DNA of 40,733 nucleotides from an uncultured Alphaproteobacteria bacterium (GTDB taxonomy: Bacteria; Pseudomonadota; Alphaproteobacteria; Rhodobacterales; Rhodobacteraceae), in the NCBI GenBank assembly GCA_913031285.1, contig CAJWEI010000028.1:1-40733 (forward strand). The letters are read 5' to 3'. Position 1 is the stretch's first letter. Every line of letters begins with the position of its first letter. The translations under genes were made by a program, and so were the position numbers. Positions 8,626 through 17,029 of this stretch are shown here, in pieces. The notes under the pieces were generated by a model, which worked only from the letters and a program-made list of their open reading frames with translations, was not told the DNA's origin and searched no databases.

Positions 8626-10658
8626 TTAAAAATAGATTTTCTGAAATTGAGGCCAAAAAATGGCGTGCGTCAGCCAGTACTGATGCAGCTGATCAAGAGC
8701 TGGCAGAGCGTGTCTACACCTCCCGCTTGATCGGATCTGATCGAGATTTACTCATGCATGGGGGCGGCAATACATCTGTCAAAGTCCAGCGCGAAAACCT
8801 ATTCGGTGAACAAAAAAATGTACTTCACGTTAAAGGGTCAGGATGGGATCTGGATACTATTCAAGCTGCTGGATTACCGGGCGTATGGCTAGATGCTCTG
8901 CGTGAATTACAACAACTTGACGCTCTAAGTGATGAAGACATGGTCAACTTTCAGCGCGCCAATTTATTAGATTGCGGCTCTCCAAACCCAAGTGTAGAAA
9001 CACTTCTTCATGCCTTTTTACCTCACCGATATGTAGACCATACTCACGCTACACCATTTTTAATTCTAGCAAATCTTCCTAATGCAGAAGCCATTTGTCA
9101 GGAAATTTTTGGCAATCGCTTAGGGATTGTTCCGTATATTATGCCGGGATTTAATCTTGCAAAAAAGGCGGCCGAAATTTTTGATCTTAACCCCAAAGTG
9201 GAAGGGCTATTGTTATTAAATCATGGCCATTTTGCTTTTGGTAACACGGCCGAGGCTAGCTATAATTTAATTATCTCTCATACTAATGAGGTCGCAGATT
9301 ACTTAAAGATGACAAAACCAACATCAATTGGGGTCCGTCAAAAAATAGAAAAAAGAAATATTCTGCCAGTTTTGCGTGGTGCAATTGCCGAGGTCCACAA
9401 AGAAATAGGCATAAAAATGCCTATCCTAAATGTTCGGAATTGTGCTGATGTAATGTCGTTTTTCGAACGCTCTGATGTAGAGGCCCTGGCCAAAAGAGGA
9501 ATGGCATCTCCAGATCATGTTCTGCGTACAAAAGGGCAACCTCTGATTTTAACAAAGCAAGATTTGAAGGGCGGTAAAGAACATATAATTGGAAAGATCA
9601 AAAGATTTGAGTCAGATTATCGTGATTATTTCGATAGACAGGCAAGAAATGCGTCCGAATCCAAAAAGTTAATTTCACCAGATCCGAAACATGCATGGAT
9701 CGAGGGTGTCGGAGTGGTTGGTCTGGGTTCAAGTTCAGCGGCCGCTTCTGCTGCAGCCGACCTAGCAGAACAAAATTTACGTGTACGATCTATTGGGGAA
9801 GATGCAGGGGGGTTTTACCCTCTTGGTGAAAAGGATATGTTTGATTGTGAATATTGGTCACTAGAGCAAGCCAAGCTTGGCAAAGGGGCCTCACTTCCTT
9901 TACAAGGAAAAATTGCCCTTGTAACTGGTGGAGCGGGCGCCATCGGGCTTGCCACAGCGCAAGCTTTGGCTGCCAAAGGGGCTAGTATAATGCTGGTGGA
10001 TCAATCGCGAGCTGATCTAGAAAAAGCAATAGGATCGTTAGGGCACTGGCACGGTTTTTATGAAACAAATGTGACCAAGGAGCGTTCTGCCAAAAAAGCC
10101 ATAAATTTATGCATCGAACAATTCGGTGGTATAGATATACTTATCTCCAACGCAGGTTCTGCTCAAGACGGTGGATTATTAGATTTAGATGATGGTGCGC
10201 TGAGAGCAGCATTTGAGCTAAACTTTTTCGCCCATTATAAATTTGCAACGGAAGCAGCGCGGGTAATGAACATTCAAGGCCATGGGGGACAGATACTTTT
10301 CAACATATCAAAACAAGCTGTAAATCCTGGTAAGAATATGGGTGCATATGGAATGCCAAAAGCAACCACAATGTTTTTAATGCGCCAATTGGCCTTAGAG
10401 CTTGGATCAGATGGAATTAGAGTGAACGGTATAAATGCTGATCGTATAAGATCTGGTTTACTGACTGATAGTTTTATAAAAAACCGTTCAACTGCCCGTG
10501 GCGTCAGTGAAGATGTTTATATGAGCGGAAACCTGCTCCAGAAAGAAGTAGAAGCAAGTCATGTTGCAGATGCGTTTGTGGCCTTAGCGTTAATGTCTAG
10601 AACGACGGGTCATGTTCTTACTGTTGATGGTGGGAATACGGCGGCAGAATTAAGGTAA
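8622..10658 (+). CDS. Bifunctional class II aldolase / short-chain dehydrogenase
   Basis: A 678-residue fusion. The N-terminal half is a class II (zinc) aldolase of the RhaD/FucA type: GGGNTS (47-52), KGSGWDL (71-77), a likely catalytic Glu126 in PSVETLLH, and metal ligands His140, His142 and His201. The C-terminal third is a classical SDR: TGGAGAIG (435-442), NAG (510-512), Ser563 and YGMPK with Tyr576 and Lys580. The same architecture is known from rhamnulose-1-phosphate aldolase/dehydrogenase proteins. Here it overlaps mtnA, so the likely substrate is 5-methylthioribulose-1-phosphate (or the 5-deoxy analogue). Cleavage would give DHAP and 2-methylthioacetaldehyde (or acetaldehyde), which the SDR half would reduce or oxidise. 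The domains are seen; the substrate is inferred from context and from the known DHAP shunt. Confidence 0.9.
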   Translation: MIKNRFSEIEAKKWRASASTDAADQELAERVYTSRLIGSDRDLLMHGGGNTSVKVQRENLFGEQKNVLHVKGSGWDLDTIQAAGLPGVWLDALRELQQLDALSDEDMVNFQRANLLDCGSPNPSVETLLHAFLPHRYVDHTHATPFLILANLPNAEAICQEIFGNRLGIVPYIMPGFNLAKKAAEIFDLNPKVEGLLLLNHGHFAFGNTAEASYNLIISHTNEVADYLKMTKPTSIGVRQKIEKRNILPVLRGAIAEVHKEIGIKMPILNVRNCADVMSFFERSDVEALAKRGMASPDHVLRTKGQPLILTKQDLKGGKEHIIGKIKRFESDYRDYFDRQARNASESKKLISPDPKHAWIEGVGVVGLGSSSAAASAAADLAEQNLRVRSIGEDAGGFYPLGEKDMFDCEYWSLEQAKLGKGASLPLQGKIALVTGGAGAIGLATAQALAAKGASIMLVDQSRADLEKAIGSLGHWHGFYETNVTKERSAKKAINLCIEQFGGIDILISNAGSAQDGGLLDLDDGALRAAFELNFFAHYKFATEAARVMNIQGHGGQILFNISKQAVNPGKNMGAYGMPKATTMFLMRQLALELGSDGIRVNGINADRIRSGLLTDSFIKNRSTARGVSEDVYMSGNLLQKEVEASHVADAFVALALMSRTTGHVLTVDGGNTAAELR

Positions 10659-10662
10659 TTTA

Positions 10663-11616
10663 TTGAATAAAAACAAATCAAAACCTTATCAGAATTTTAA
10701 ATCAGATGTTCTGGTTACTGTATCTGAGCTTTATTACAAGGATGGGCGGACCCAAAAAGACATTGCCGAAAGATTAGGAATTTCGCGGGCCACTGTAATT
10801 AATTATTTAAAGCAAAGCCGTGATCAGGGTTTTGTTGAAATAAAAATAAAAGGTTCTGCCTATCAAGGCTCAGAGTTAGTTGCTGAGTTACGAAGTAAAT
10901 ATTCCCTAAAAGAGGTATATATTACAAATACTGATCATAAACGAACTGCACACGAAGCACATCTATCAACGGCAAGATTAGCCGCAAAAGCGTTAGAGGG
11001 ATTAATAAAGAATGGAGATGTAATAGGGGTTGCCTGGGGGAGAACAATCCAGCTTGTATCGCAAGAAATTTCACAGAAAAGTTTTCAATCTTTAACGATA
11101 TGTCAAATCACAGGCAGTGTGATTTCTGACGATCTCATTAGTGCGGAAGCTAGTGCGATTAGGTTTGCTGAAAATCTAAACGGGCGCTGTTACACCCTGC
11201 ATGCTCCTGCAATCATGTCTGAACCAGACTTAGCTCAGCGGCTTCGGCAAGAGCCAGTAGTTTATGATCAACTTGAAAGACTGAAAAAATTAAATAAAGT
11301 CATTTTTTCTGTTGGAGGCATTGATTTAGCTGACCCGGTTAGAATTAAAATGGCTACAGATAAAGAACTCACTCGTTTTCGTAATCATGGGGCAAAAGCG
11401 GTTCTATGCGGACATATATTGGATGCGAATGGTGAACATATCGAGCATGATTTTAGCAAGAGAATAATTGGAATGAGGCCAAATGAGATACGCTCAGTCG
11501 CATCTAGAATATGTGTGGCGTCACAGCACCATGATGTTAGTGCTGTACGAACCGCACTCATTGGAGGATATGCAACACATCTAGTGATAGATAAGTCATT
11601 AGCTAGATTACTCTAA
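10663..11616 (+). CDS. SorC/DeoR-family sugar-responsive transcriptional regulator
   Basis: A 317-residue DNA-binding protein. Residues 30-51 form a helix-turn-helix (TQKDIAERLGISRATVINYL). The rest is the SorC sugar-phosphate-binding domain, recognisable by VIGVAWGRTIQLV, CQITGSV, HAPAIMSE and VIFSVGGIDL. Such proteins bind a phosphorylated sugar and act at palindromes near the promoters of sugar operons. The start is a TTG at 10663, four bases after the aldolase stop codon with AAGG just upstream; no better in-frame start is visible. Lying last in the mtnK operon, it is the obvious candidate to bind the 18-bp inverted repeat at 6191-6231. The inducer would be one of the pathway's sugar phosphates. 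Confidence 0.9.
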   Translation: MNKNKSKPYQNFKSDVLVTVSELYYKDGRTQKDIAERLGISRATVINYLKQSRDQGFVEIKIKGSAYQGSELVAELRSKYSLKEVYITNTDHKRTAHEAHLSTARLAAKALEGLIKNGDVIGVAWGRTIQLVSQEISQKSFQSLTICQITGSVISDDLISAEASAIRFAENLNGRCYTLHAPAIMSEPDLAQRLRQEPVVYDQLERLKKLNKVIFSVGGIDLADPVRIKMATDKELTRFRNHGAKAVLCGHILDANGEHIEHDFSKRIIGMRPNEIRSVASRICVASQHHDVSAVRTALIGGYATHLVIDKSLARLL

Positions 11617-11658
11617 AGTTGTAAAATGGTTTCTCGGAAAAGGTGAGTATTTGACATT

Positions 11659-12555
11659 GCCATTTCAGGACGCCGTGCATTCTTTTACAGTGCAAATGAT
11701 CCTCGTGAGAAACAAGCGGAGCCAGATCTTGAGCCTGATTTTTAACTGCAGGATTTCATAAGGGTAAGTTCATTGCAGAGCCTGAGGTGGCGGCGATTGC
11801 GAGCACCACACAGGGGAGGGGTAGTCGGTGGAGATAAGTTTAATTGTTGATATTGGAGAAGGAACTTCGGACTTTCCACTTTTTCAGTCTGATCATGAGA
11901 GGATGACGATCGTAGCCAGTCATGGGGTTTGTATTGGTGGTACTGATTTTTATCGCGCAATCAGCTCTAGTCAAGTTATGCCTCTACTAGGCAAGGTAAC
12001 TCAGCTCCGAAACGTTCTGGGCCACGGAACTTCCATTGTACCTAATGCGATTTTCAATAATCCAGCAACTTGGGAAAAGATTCCTTTTCTTTAAACTCCC
12101 CCAAATACTCGATTGGCCCAAGAAATGTTACGGCTAGCCGTTGAACCAGATAAGTTTAGGCGCTGGCAAACGTAATAGATAATCGGCTGGATTATGACCT
12201 AGCCTTTGCCTTTGAGTATGGTAAAACCATGGCGAATTCAGGATATGAACAAACTCTTAATCTATTAGATCACATTGAGCGAGGGCTTACTGTTGCGTTG
12301 CCTATTAAAGCGTTGGAAAAAATCTTGGCACATCATATTATCATTTTGGAATCTATAGTGCATGAAACAGTTGAAAAGGCTAATTTGAATGCGCAAAAGA
12401 TAGACCGTGTTATCTACGTGGGTGGCTCCAGCATGATGACGATAGTATTGAAGAATATGAAAATTCTCTTCCCCACCGCTCAGGATTCATTTGCTAACGT
12501 TTTTACAGCTGTTGCTGAAGGGTTGGCGATCGCTTCCAACAGAATTGCTCAGTAA
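11659..12555 (+). pseudogene. Decayed Hsp70-family (YegD-like) chaperone gene
   Basis: Pieces of one YegD-like protein lie in the right order but in different frames, with stops between them. The order is GRRAFFYSANDPREKQAE (from 11659), AGFHKGKFIAEPEVAAIAS (from about 11751), VDIGEGTSDFPLF with HGVCIGGTDF and NPATWEKIPFL (11828-12094), then RLDYDLAFAFEYGKTMA and IDRVIYVGGSSMMTIV through FANVFTAVAEGLAIAS (to 12555). VDIGxGTSDF and YVGGSS are ATP-binding signatures of the actin/Hsp70 fold. The N-terminal ATPase lobe is missing; the SorC gene ends 42 bases before the first recognisable piece. At least two frameshifts and several stops exclude a working product. Confidence 0.88.
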
Positions 12556-12599
12556 GTTCATAAGATTAAATTTATTGAGTTTCTTATAAAAATGACAAG

Positions 12600-13130
12600 C
12601 TACTCAATTTGTCTAATACCCCACACTTGAAACGGTTTAAGTACATCACTGCAAAGTTCCATTGAAAGATTTCTGATTAGATGGACTGGAGATCCACCTC
12701 TCCCTTGCCTAGATGCCCCTTGAGAGACAGTAAGACACAACTTCAAATTATTAACTATATTAATTCTGCCTTCGTTATCCCATTCAAATTTCTGAAGCTG
12801 ACCAATCTGGCATTTTCGTACTTTTAAAGAGCCTGATACAGTAAGTGACACCGCTTCCATACAAACATTAAAGGCGGGCAGGTAGAATTGGTTTTCAGAA
12901 AACTTAAGAGAGCCAAAACCCTGATCAACAGCGACCTCTCCTTGATAAGAGTAACAAGTATGGGCTTGCAATTCTTTAGTAGTTTTTGCTTTCGATTTGT
13001 GCCCTCTCATGTCGATGCAAAATCCCCTGTTATCATCTATCTGATTTAGCAAATAAATTTCTACTATTTCTCCCGATACTACATTGGGGAATAGGAAAAG
13101 CAGGCAGAAATGGAGAGTTAACTTTCTCAT
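12600..13130 (-). CDS. Secreted protein with a ricin-B-like beta-trefoil domain
   Basis: A 176-residue protein with a cleavable signal peptide (MRKLTLHFCLLFLFPNVVSG), so it is exported. The mature part has paired cysteines (GFCIDMRG and LQAHTCYSYQG; VCMEA and VRKCQIG; LKLCLTV and MELCSD). It also has a QKFEW segment followed by GRI, and a closing FQVWGI. These are marks of ricin-type beta-trefoil lectins, which bind sugars, although the ligand cannot be told here. The start ATG has no clear ribosome binding site. It is convergent with the decayed Hsp70 gene and separate from the EamA genes. I am fairly sure of the fold and not of the role; a cell-surface glycan-binding function is the family-based guess. 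Confidence 0.7.
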   Translation of the reverse strand: MRKLTLHFCLLFLFPNVVSGEIVEIYLLNQIDDNRGFCIDMRGHKSKAKTTKELQAHTCYSYQGEVAVDQGFGSLKFSENQFYLPAFNVCMEAVSLTVSGSLKVRKCQIGQLQKFEWDNEGRINIVNNLKLCLTVSQGASRQGRGGSPVHLIRNLSMELCSDVLKPFQVWGIRQIE

Positions 13131-13470
13131 TTATAAAACCAAAAAAATAGAAACAGGTTTCAGTATAGTTTTACCCATGTAGTAAGGATAGGTATATCTT
13201 CAATTATTTGTTCACTGACAATCAATTATTAGAGAATAATTTTTTAAAACCTAGAATATTCATATAGGGTCTTCCAGTAAACTGCTGAGGGATTTAATGA
13301 GCGAGTCTCATATTGCGCTCTGCAACAGTTCTTGCCAGCGTAACGACGTACAGACAGTTCCACTTAAATCTCTGCATTTGAATTACCTTAGCTCAAGGAG
13401 ATGTCGCAAATGAGGTATAAAAACGTGTCCAAAAGTTTATTTTTCAAGTAAGATTTTTAAATGGCCCAGT
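13131..13470. other. Intergenic stretch with a possible 12-codon leader
   Basis: No full gene is present. AAGGAG (13395-13400) is followed by an ATG at 13410 opening a 12-codon frame that ends at 13451, 20 bases before the EamA start, which itself lacks a ribosome binding site. An AT-only hairpin lies at 13224-13241. Promoters for the two divergent neighbours must be here, but I could not define them. Confidence 0.35.
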
Positions 13471-14376
13471 ATGATTTCTTGGACTCCTCCTATTTTGGCT
13501 AAGCATAGCCACAAGCATGGTTTATTATACGTTTTTTCGGCAGGCCTTCTATGGTCAACAGTCGGACTAGGAATTCGTATGATTGAAGATGCAGTGGTTT
13601 GGCAAATTTTGCTTTACCGATCAATCAGCATGTCGCTATTTCTTTACATAGTCATTCGATTGCGATCAGGCGAAAGTCCTTTCTCGCAGATACGATGCAT
13701 CGGTTTTCCCGTCGCTTTGGCAGGTTTCGCGCTAGTAGCAGCCTATTCCGGTGGAATCTATGCCATCCAAAATACATCTGTCGCAAATGCCATGTTACTG
13801 TTTGCCACCGCGCCGTTCATCGCGGCGATTCTAGGATGGTTGGTGTTGCGTGAGCCTGTTAGGCTAGCGACATGGATCGCAATTGCTGTAGCCTTATGTG
13901 GTATTTTGATTATGGTATCTGACAAGACTGGCAACGTCTCAATGCAAGGCAGTCTTGGCGCTATTGGTTCAGCTCTTGGATTCGCCGTCTTTACTGTTGC
14001 GCTGCGTTGGGGACGAAGCGGCGAAATGCTCCCATCCATATTCTTATCCGGTCTCTTTGCTATCGTGATCATGTTTTGCATTTGTCAGTTTTTGGGATTA
14101 TCGCTTGTTCTTGATTTACATGATGGCGGTGTTGCAATGGGAATGGGGGTCTTTCAAGTTGGAGCGGGCTTGATACTTTACACCCTTGGGTCACGCAGCT
14201 TGCCGGCCGCTGAACTCGCTCTACTGTCCTTGGCTGAGGTTCTTCTCGCCCCACTTTGGGTCTGGCTATTCCTTAATGAGACTGTAAGCATCAATACATT
14301 GGTTGGTGGTACTATTTTGCTTATATCGATTGTTGGCAATGCAGTCTCAGGTAAACAGCGAAAACGACTGTCATAG
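13471..14376 (+). CDS. EamA-type (DMT superfamily) transporter 1
   Basis: A 301-residue inner-membrane protein with about ten hydrophobic segments in two EamA repeats. The first runs from GLLYVFSAGLLWSTVGLGI to WLVLREPV, the second from LGAIGSALGFAVFTVALRWG to VWLFLNETV. The RxP/ExxxP-like ends (LREPV, LNETV) are usual for the family. DMT carriers export or import amino acids, sugars, nucleosides or other metabolites, and the substrate cannot be deduced. The ATG at 13471 has no clear ribosome binding site, and the frame is closed by a TGA at 13411-13413 with no other start in between. It is the first of four EamA genes in 4.5 kb that are too different to be recent duplicates. Confidence 0.88.
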   Translation: MISWTPPILAKHSHKHGLLYVFSAGLLWSTVGLGIRMIEDAVVWQILLYRSISMSLFLYIVIRLRSGESPFSQIRCIGFPVALAGFALVAAYSGGIYAIQNTSVANAMLLFATAPFIAAILGWLVLREPVRLATWIAIAVALCGILIMVSDKTGNVSMQGSLGAIGSALGFAVFTVALRWGRSGEMLPSIFLSGLFAIVIMFCICQFLGLSLVLDLHDGGVAMGMGVFQVGAGLILYTLGSRSLPAAELALLSLAEVLLAPLWVWLFLNETVSINTLVGGTILLISIVGNAVSGKQRKRLS

Positions 14377-14379
14377 ACT

Positions 14380-14400
14380 GCAACTTAAATTACAAGTTGC
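14380..14400 (+). terminator. Weak hairpin after EamA transporter 1
   Basis: GCAACTT (14380-14386) and AAGTTGC (14394-14400) form a 7-bp stem with a 7-base loop just after the stop codon. No run of T follows, so it is at best a weak terminator. Confidence 0.3.
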
Positions 14401-14602
14401 CTCTAAAAACCTATTCACGCCTTTTAATGCCGTAGAGTTATAGAAAACTAAAATGACCTTGGAACTAAATATTTTGCGGACCAATCTGTATCGCAATAAG
14501 AGCAACTTCTAAGCTATAAATCATCATAAGTTTGCAAGTTGTTAAAAATTATGATTTGGCCGGACACTCAGCGAATTAGAAGCTCAAATAAAGAGGTAAT
14601 TC

Positions 14603-15493
14603 TTGGAAAAAAAAGACCACATTGACCTTTTTGGAGCTATGGCTTTGATAGGCCTTTCTGCACTATTGGGAATTAATCATGTGATTATCAAAGTTGTTAA
14701 CTCTGGACTTAATCCAGTCTTTTTTGCAGGGTTACGATCCTTGATAGCTTTTGTTTTTCTAATAATTTACTTCAAATTAACGAATAAAAAGATGGTTTTC
14801 TCAAAAGAAACTGTACCTATATCAATCTTAGCTGGAGTAGTTTTCGCCTTAGAATTTCTATCTTTATTTGTTGCTCTGGATTTTACAACTGTGACACGCA
14901 ACTCAATACTTTATTATTCCATGCCGATTTGGATTACCGCGTTTGGTCATTTTTTTCTTCCAAACGAAAAGCTAAGTTTCTTTAAAGCGCTTGGATTAAT
15001 TTTTGCTTTTGTAGGGGTAGTCCTTGCAATCTCTAATAATGAGGAGACTCTTTCTATTCATAATTTGCAACTCATCGGAGATTTTTTAGCCATAATGGCA
15101 GCTATTCTATGGGCAATGATCATCTATCTTGCAAAGGGAACCAAATTCAAACATGTACCGCCAGAAATGCAGCTTGCCTGGATGCTACTGGTCTCCGGCC
15201 CAATTTTATTAATAGGGGCCCTTTTTTTTGGTGAATTAATAAGAGATTTTCAAATGCTCCACCTTTGGGGATTATTGTTTCAGAGCATAGTTGTTGCGGC
15301 AGGGGGCTTTTTATTTTGGTTGTGGTTGGTCTCTGTTTACCCGGCATCCAGTGTTGCCAGCTTCTCTTTTTTAAGTCCTATTTTTACAATATTTTTTGGT
15401 TGGCTATTATTAGATGAAAATCTAGATCTATCCTTTATTCTAGCAGCAGTATTAGTAATAATTGGGTTGGTCTGTATAAATAAAAAAGTCTGA
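14603..15493 (+). CDS. EamA-type (DMT superfamily) transporter 2
   Basis: A 296-residue integral membrane protein with ten predicted helices and two EamA repeats. The first covers DLFGAMALIGLSALLGINHVII to the FLPNEKLSFFKALGL turn. The second covers GDFLAIMAAILWAMIIYLAKG to WLLLDENLDLSF. The start is a TTG at 14603 with AAGAGG (14591-14596) at six bases spacing. The coding DNA is among the most AT-rich in the window, with about one base in four being G or C on some lines, unlike EamA transporter 1 just upstream. This argues against a local duplication. The transported substrate is unknown. Confidence 0.88.
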   Translation: MEKKDHIDLFGAMALIGLSALLGINHVIIKVVNSGLNPVFFAGLRSLIAFVFLIIYFKLTNKKMVFSKETVPISILAGVVFALEFLSLFVALDFTTVTRNSILYYSMPIWITAFGHFFLPNEKLSFFKALGLIFAFVGVVLAISNNEETLSIHNLQLIGDFLAIMAAILWAMIIYLAKGTKFKHVPPEMQLAWMLLVSGPILLIGALFFGELIRDFQMLHLWGLLFQSIVVAAGGFLFWLWLVSVYPASSVASFSFLSPIFTIFFGWLLLDENLDLSFILAAVLVIIGLVCINKKV

Positions 15494-15805
15494 AAGTAAT
15501 GCCCATTGGCCTAAAAGTTTGATGATACTAGAGTAAAAAAACGCATTTCTAGCCTATTTTCCGTTTAATCTGGCGACAGAAAGATAAATGTACTTGCATC
15601 ATGGGCTGTTGTCGAAGAAAAATATCCACTAATACAGAAACACGGTGTTGAAAACTATGCTACAAACACTGTATTCAAAATAGCGAAACCAGTTCTTGTT
15701 CTTTGTAAAAGAGCATTATAAATGCTTTATTAAAACATTTAAGCCATTGCTTTATATTAGTAATATATAATAAAAGAAGAACTTGACACTTTTTTGCTAA
15801 GATTA
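15494..15805. other. Intergenic stretch with an open but start-less frame
   Basis: A frame open from 15569 to a TAA at 15719-15721 has protein-like composition (VLASWAVVEEKYPLIQKHGVENYATNTVFKIAKP) but no start codon of its own and no family that I recognise. It may be the last part of a lost gene. The remainder is AT-rich without visible signals; the facing genes 14603-15493 and 15806-16687 converge here. Confidence 0.35.
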
Positions 15806-16687
15806 TTATTTTTTTGCTCTTATAGTAATATTTTGTTCTCGGTGAAAAGTATAAATGCCAGTACTAATTATAATAAGGGTTCCAATTAAAGTCGGTTGAT
15901 CGGGCCAATCGCCAAACATTAAAATGCCCAGCCCAATTGCGCCGAGCATAGAGGTATACCTAAAAGGAGAAACAAAACCGATCTCGCCAGTTCGCATAGC
16001 CATTACACTCAGTACAGTTGCTATCAAAACTGCAAAAGCAGCACCTATGAGGAGCAGCCATGATGTTGTATTGACAGCATGCCATTCTGTACCGATCGTC
16101 ATAACTCCAGCAAACAAAGCACTGCCAACAGCTGTCGATAGAACGACGGTGATGGTTGGCACTTCGTGTGTTAGCTTACGAGTAGCTATTTCCCTCGCAG
16201 TAATGAACATAATTGCTACCAAAGCTGAAAGTGAATAAATATTAAAACCTTCCAAACCAGGTCGGACAACTATTAGAACACCCACAAACCCAACGAGTAT
16301 GGCACTCCATCTTCGCCAGCCAACGGGTTCTGAAAGAAAAAGTGCAGCAGCCATCGTTACTGCAAGTGGTAACGCTTGTAAAATTGCAGTTACATTAGCT
16401 AGTGGCATGTATTTAAGAGCTGTCAAAAAAGCGATTGTAGTGCAAATCTCAGCACCAACCCGCAACCATAAAAGGCGTTTGTTTTGGCTTGATATATTAC
16501 GGATTGCAACTTTAGTAATCCAAGCCAGAACCAAAACTGGTGGAACCGTAATTATACTACGAAGAAATATAGCCTGAAATAGAGCAATCTCAGAAAATAG
16601 AAGTTTCATAAAAGCGTCATTAATAACATATGAAAATACACAGCCAGTCATCAGAGCCGCCCCTTTCATATTGTTGCTTAGACGCAT
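15806..16687 (-). CDS. EamA-type (DMT superfamily) transporter 3
   Basis: A 293-residue membrane permease with two EamA repeats. The opening MKGAALMTGCVFSYVINDAFMKLLF, the mid-protein VGVLIVVRPG and the MAMRTGEIGFVSPFRYTSMLGAIGLG segment resemble the RhaT/S-adenosylmethionine-uptake-like branch of the superfamily, as does IFLRSIITVPPV in helix 2. The frame continues four codons upstream to a TTG at 16699, but the ATG at 16687 has GAGG at six bases and was preferred. It shares its branch with the permease at 24770-25648 (both have VRPG in the same place). The substrate is unknown; a role for this branch in moving adenosine-like or SAM-like metabolites would only be a guess. Confidence 0.88.
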   Translation of the reverse strand: MRLSNNMKGAALMTGCVFSYVINDAFMKLLFSEIALFQAIFLRSIITVPPVLVLAWITKVAIRNISSQNKRLLWLRVGAEICTTIAFLTALKYMPLANVTAILQALPLAVTMAAALFLSEPVGWRRWSAILVGFVGVLIVVRPGLEGFNIYSLSALVAIMFITAREIATRKLTHEVPTITVVLSTAVGSALFAGVMTIGTEWHAVNTTSWLLLIGAAFAVLIATVLSVMAMRTGEIGFVSPFRYTSMLGAIGLGILMFGDWPDQPTLIGTLIIISTGIYTFHREQNITIRAKK

Positions 16688-17029
16688 CAATAACCTCAAA
16701 TCATTTCGTTTACCAAAGTAATCAGTTTAAATTTGGCTCATACTGCAAAACTGTGCTGCCAAATTCATATTTTATTAGAAATTCAGTTAGCTTACCAGTT
16801 ATGTAAAGGAATAAGGGCCAAAACACATAAACGCTACAGATAGATGCTGAAATAAAGTTTTTTAGTTTTAAAATATTTTTTAATTTGGAAGTTGGTCTAG
16901 AGGTTGCCTCCTCCAAACTGATTATGAAATTGTATTTTCCGTAGATGTTATGAACTAAAAGCAAACACTATTTTACCACTCCGAAGTGCTAAAAGCCGTT
17001 TTAAAGAAGTAAAATTTTCCAAATTAAAA
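16688..17029. other. Intergenic stretch between two leftward EamA genes
   Basis: A minus-strand frame at 16722-16964 is hydrophobic but starts with a TTG lacking a ribosome binding site; its only Shine-Dalgarno-like GGAGGAGG lies inside it with no start codon at a suitable distance. I see no other feature. Confidence 0.35.

Noticed and set aside
15569-15721. Open frame with protein-like composition but no start codon
   Set aside because: No family recognised and no start or ribosome binding site; described only as part of an intergenic stretch.
16722-16964. Hydrophobic minus-strand ORF of 80 codons
   Set aside because: TTG start without ribosome binding site and no recognisable family; likely chance in AT-rich DNA.
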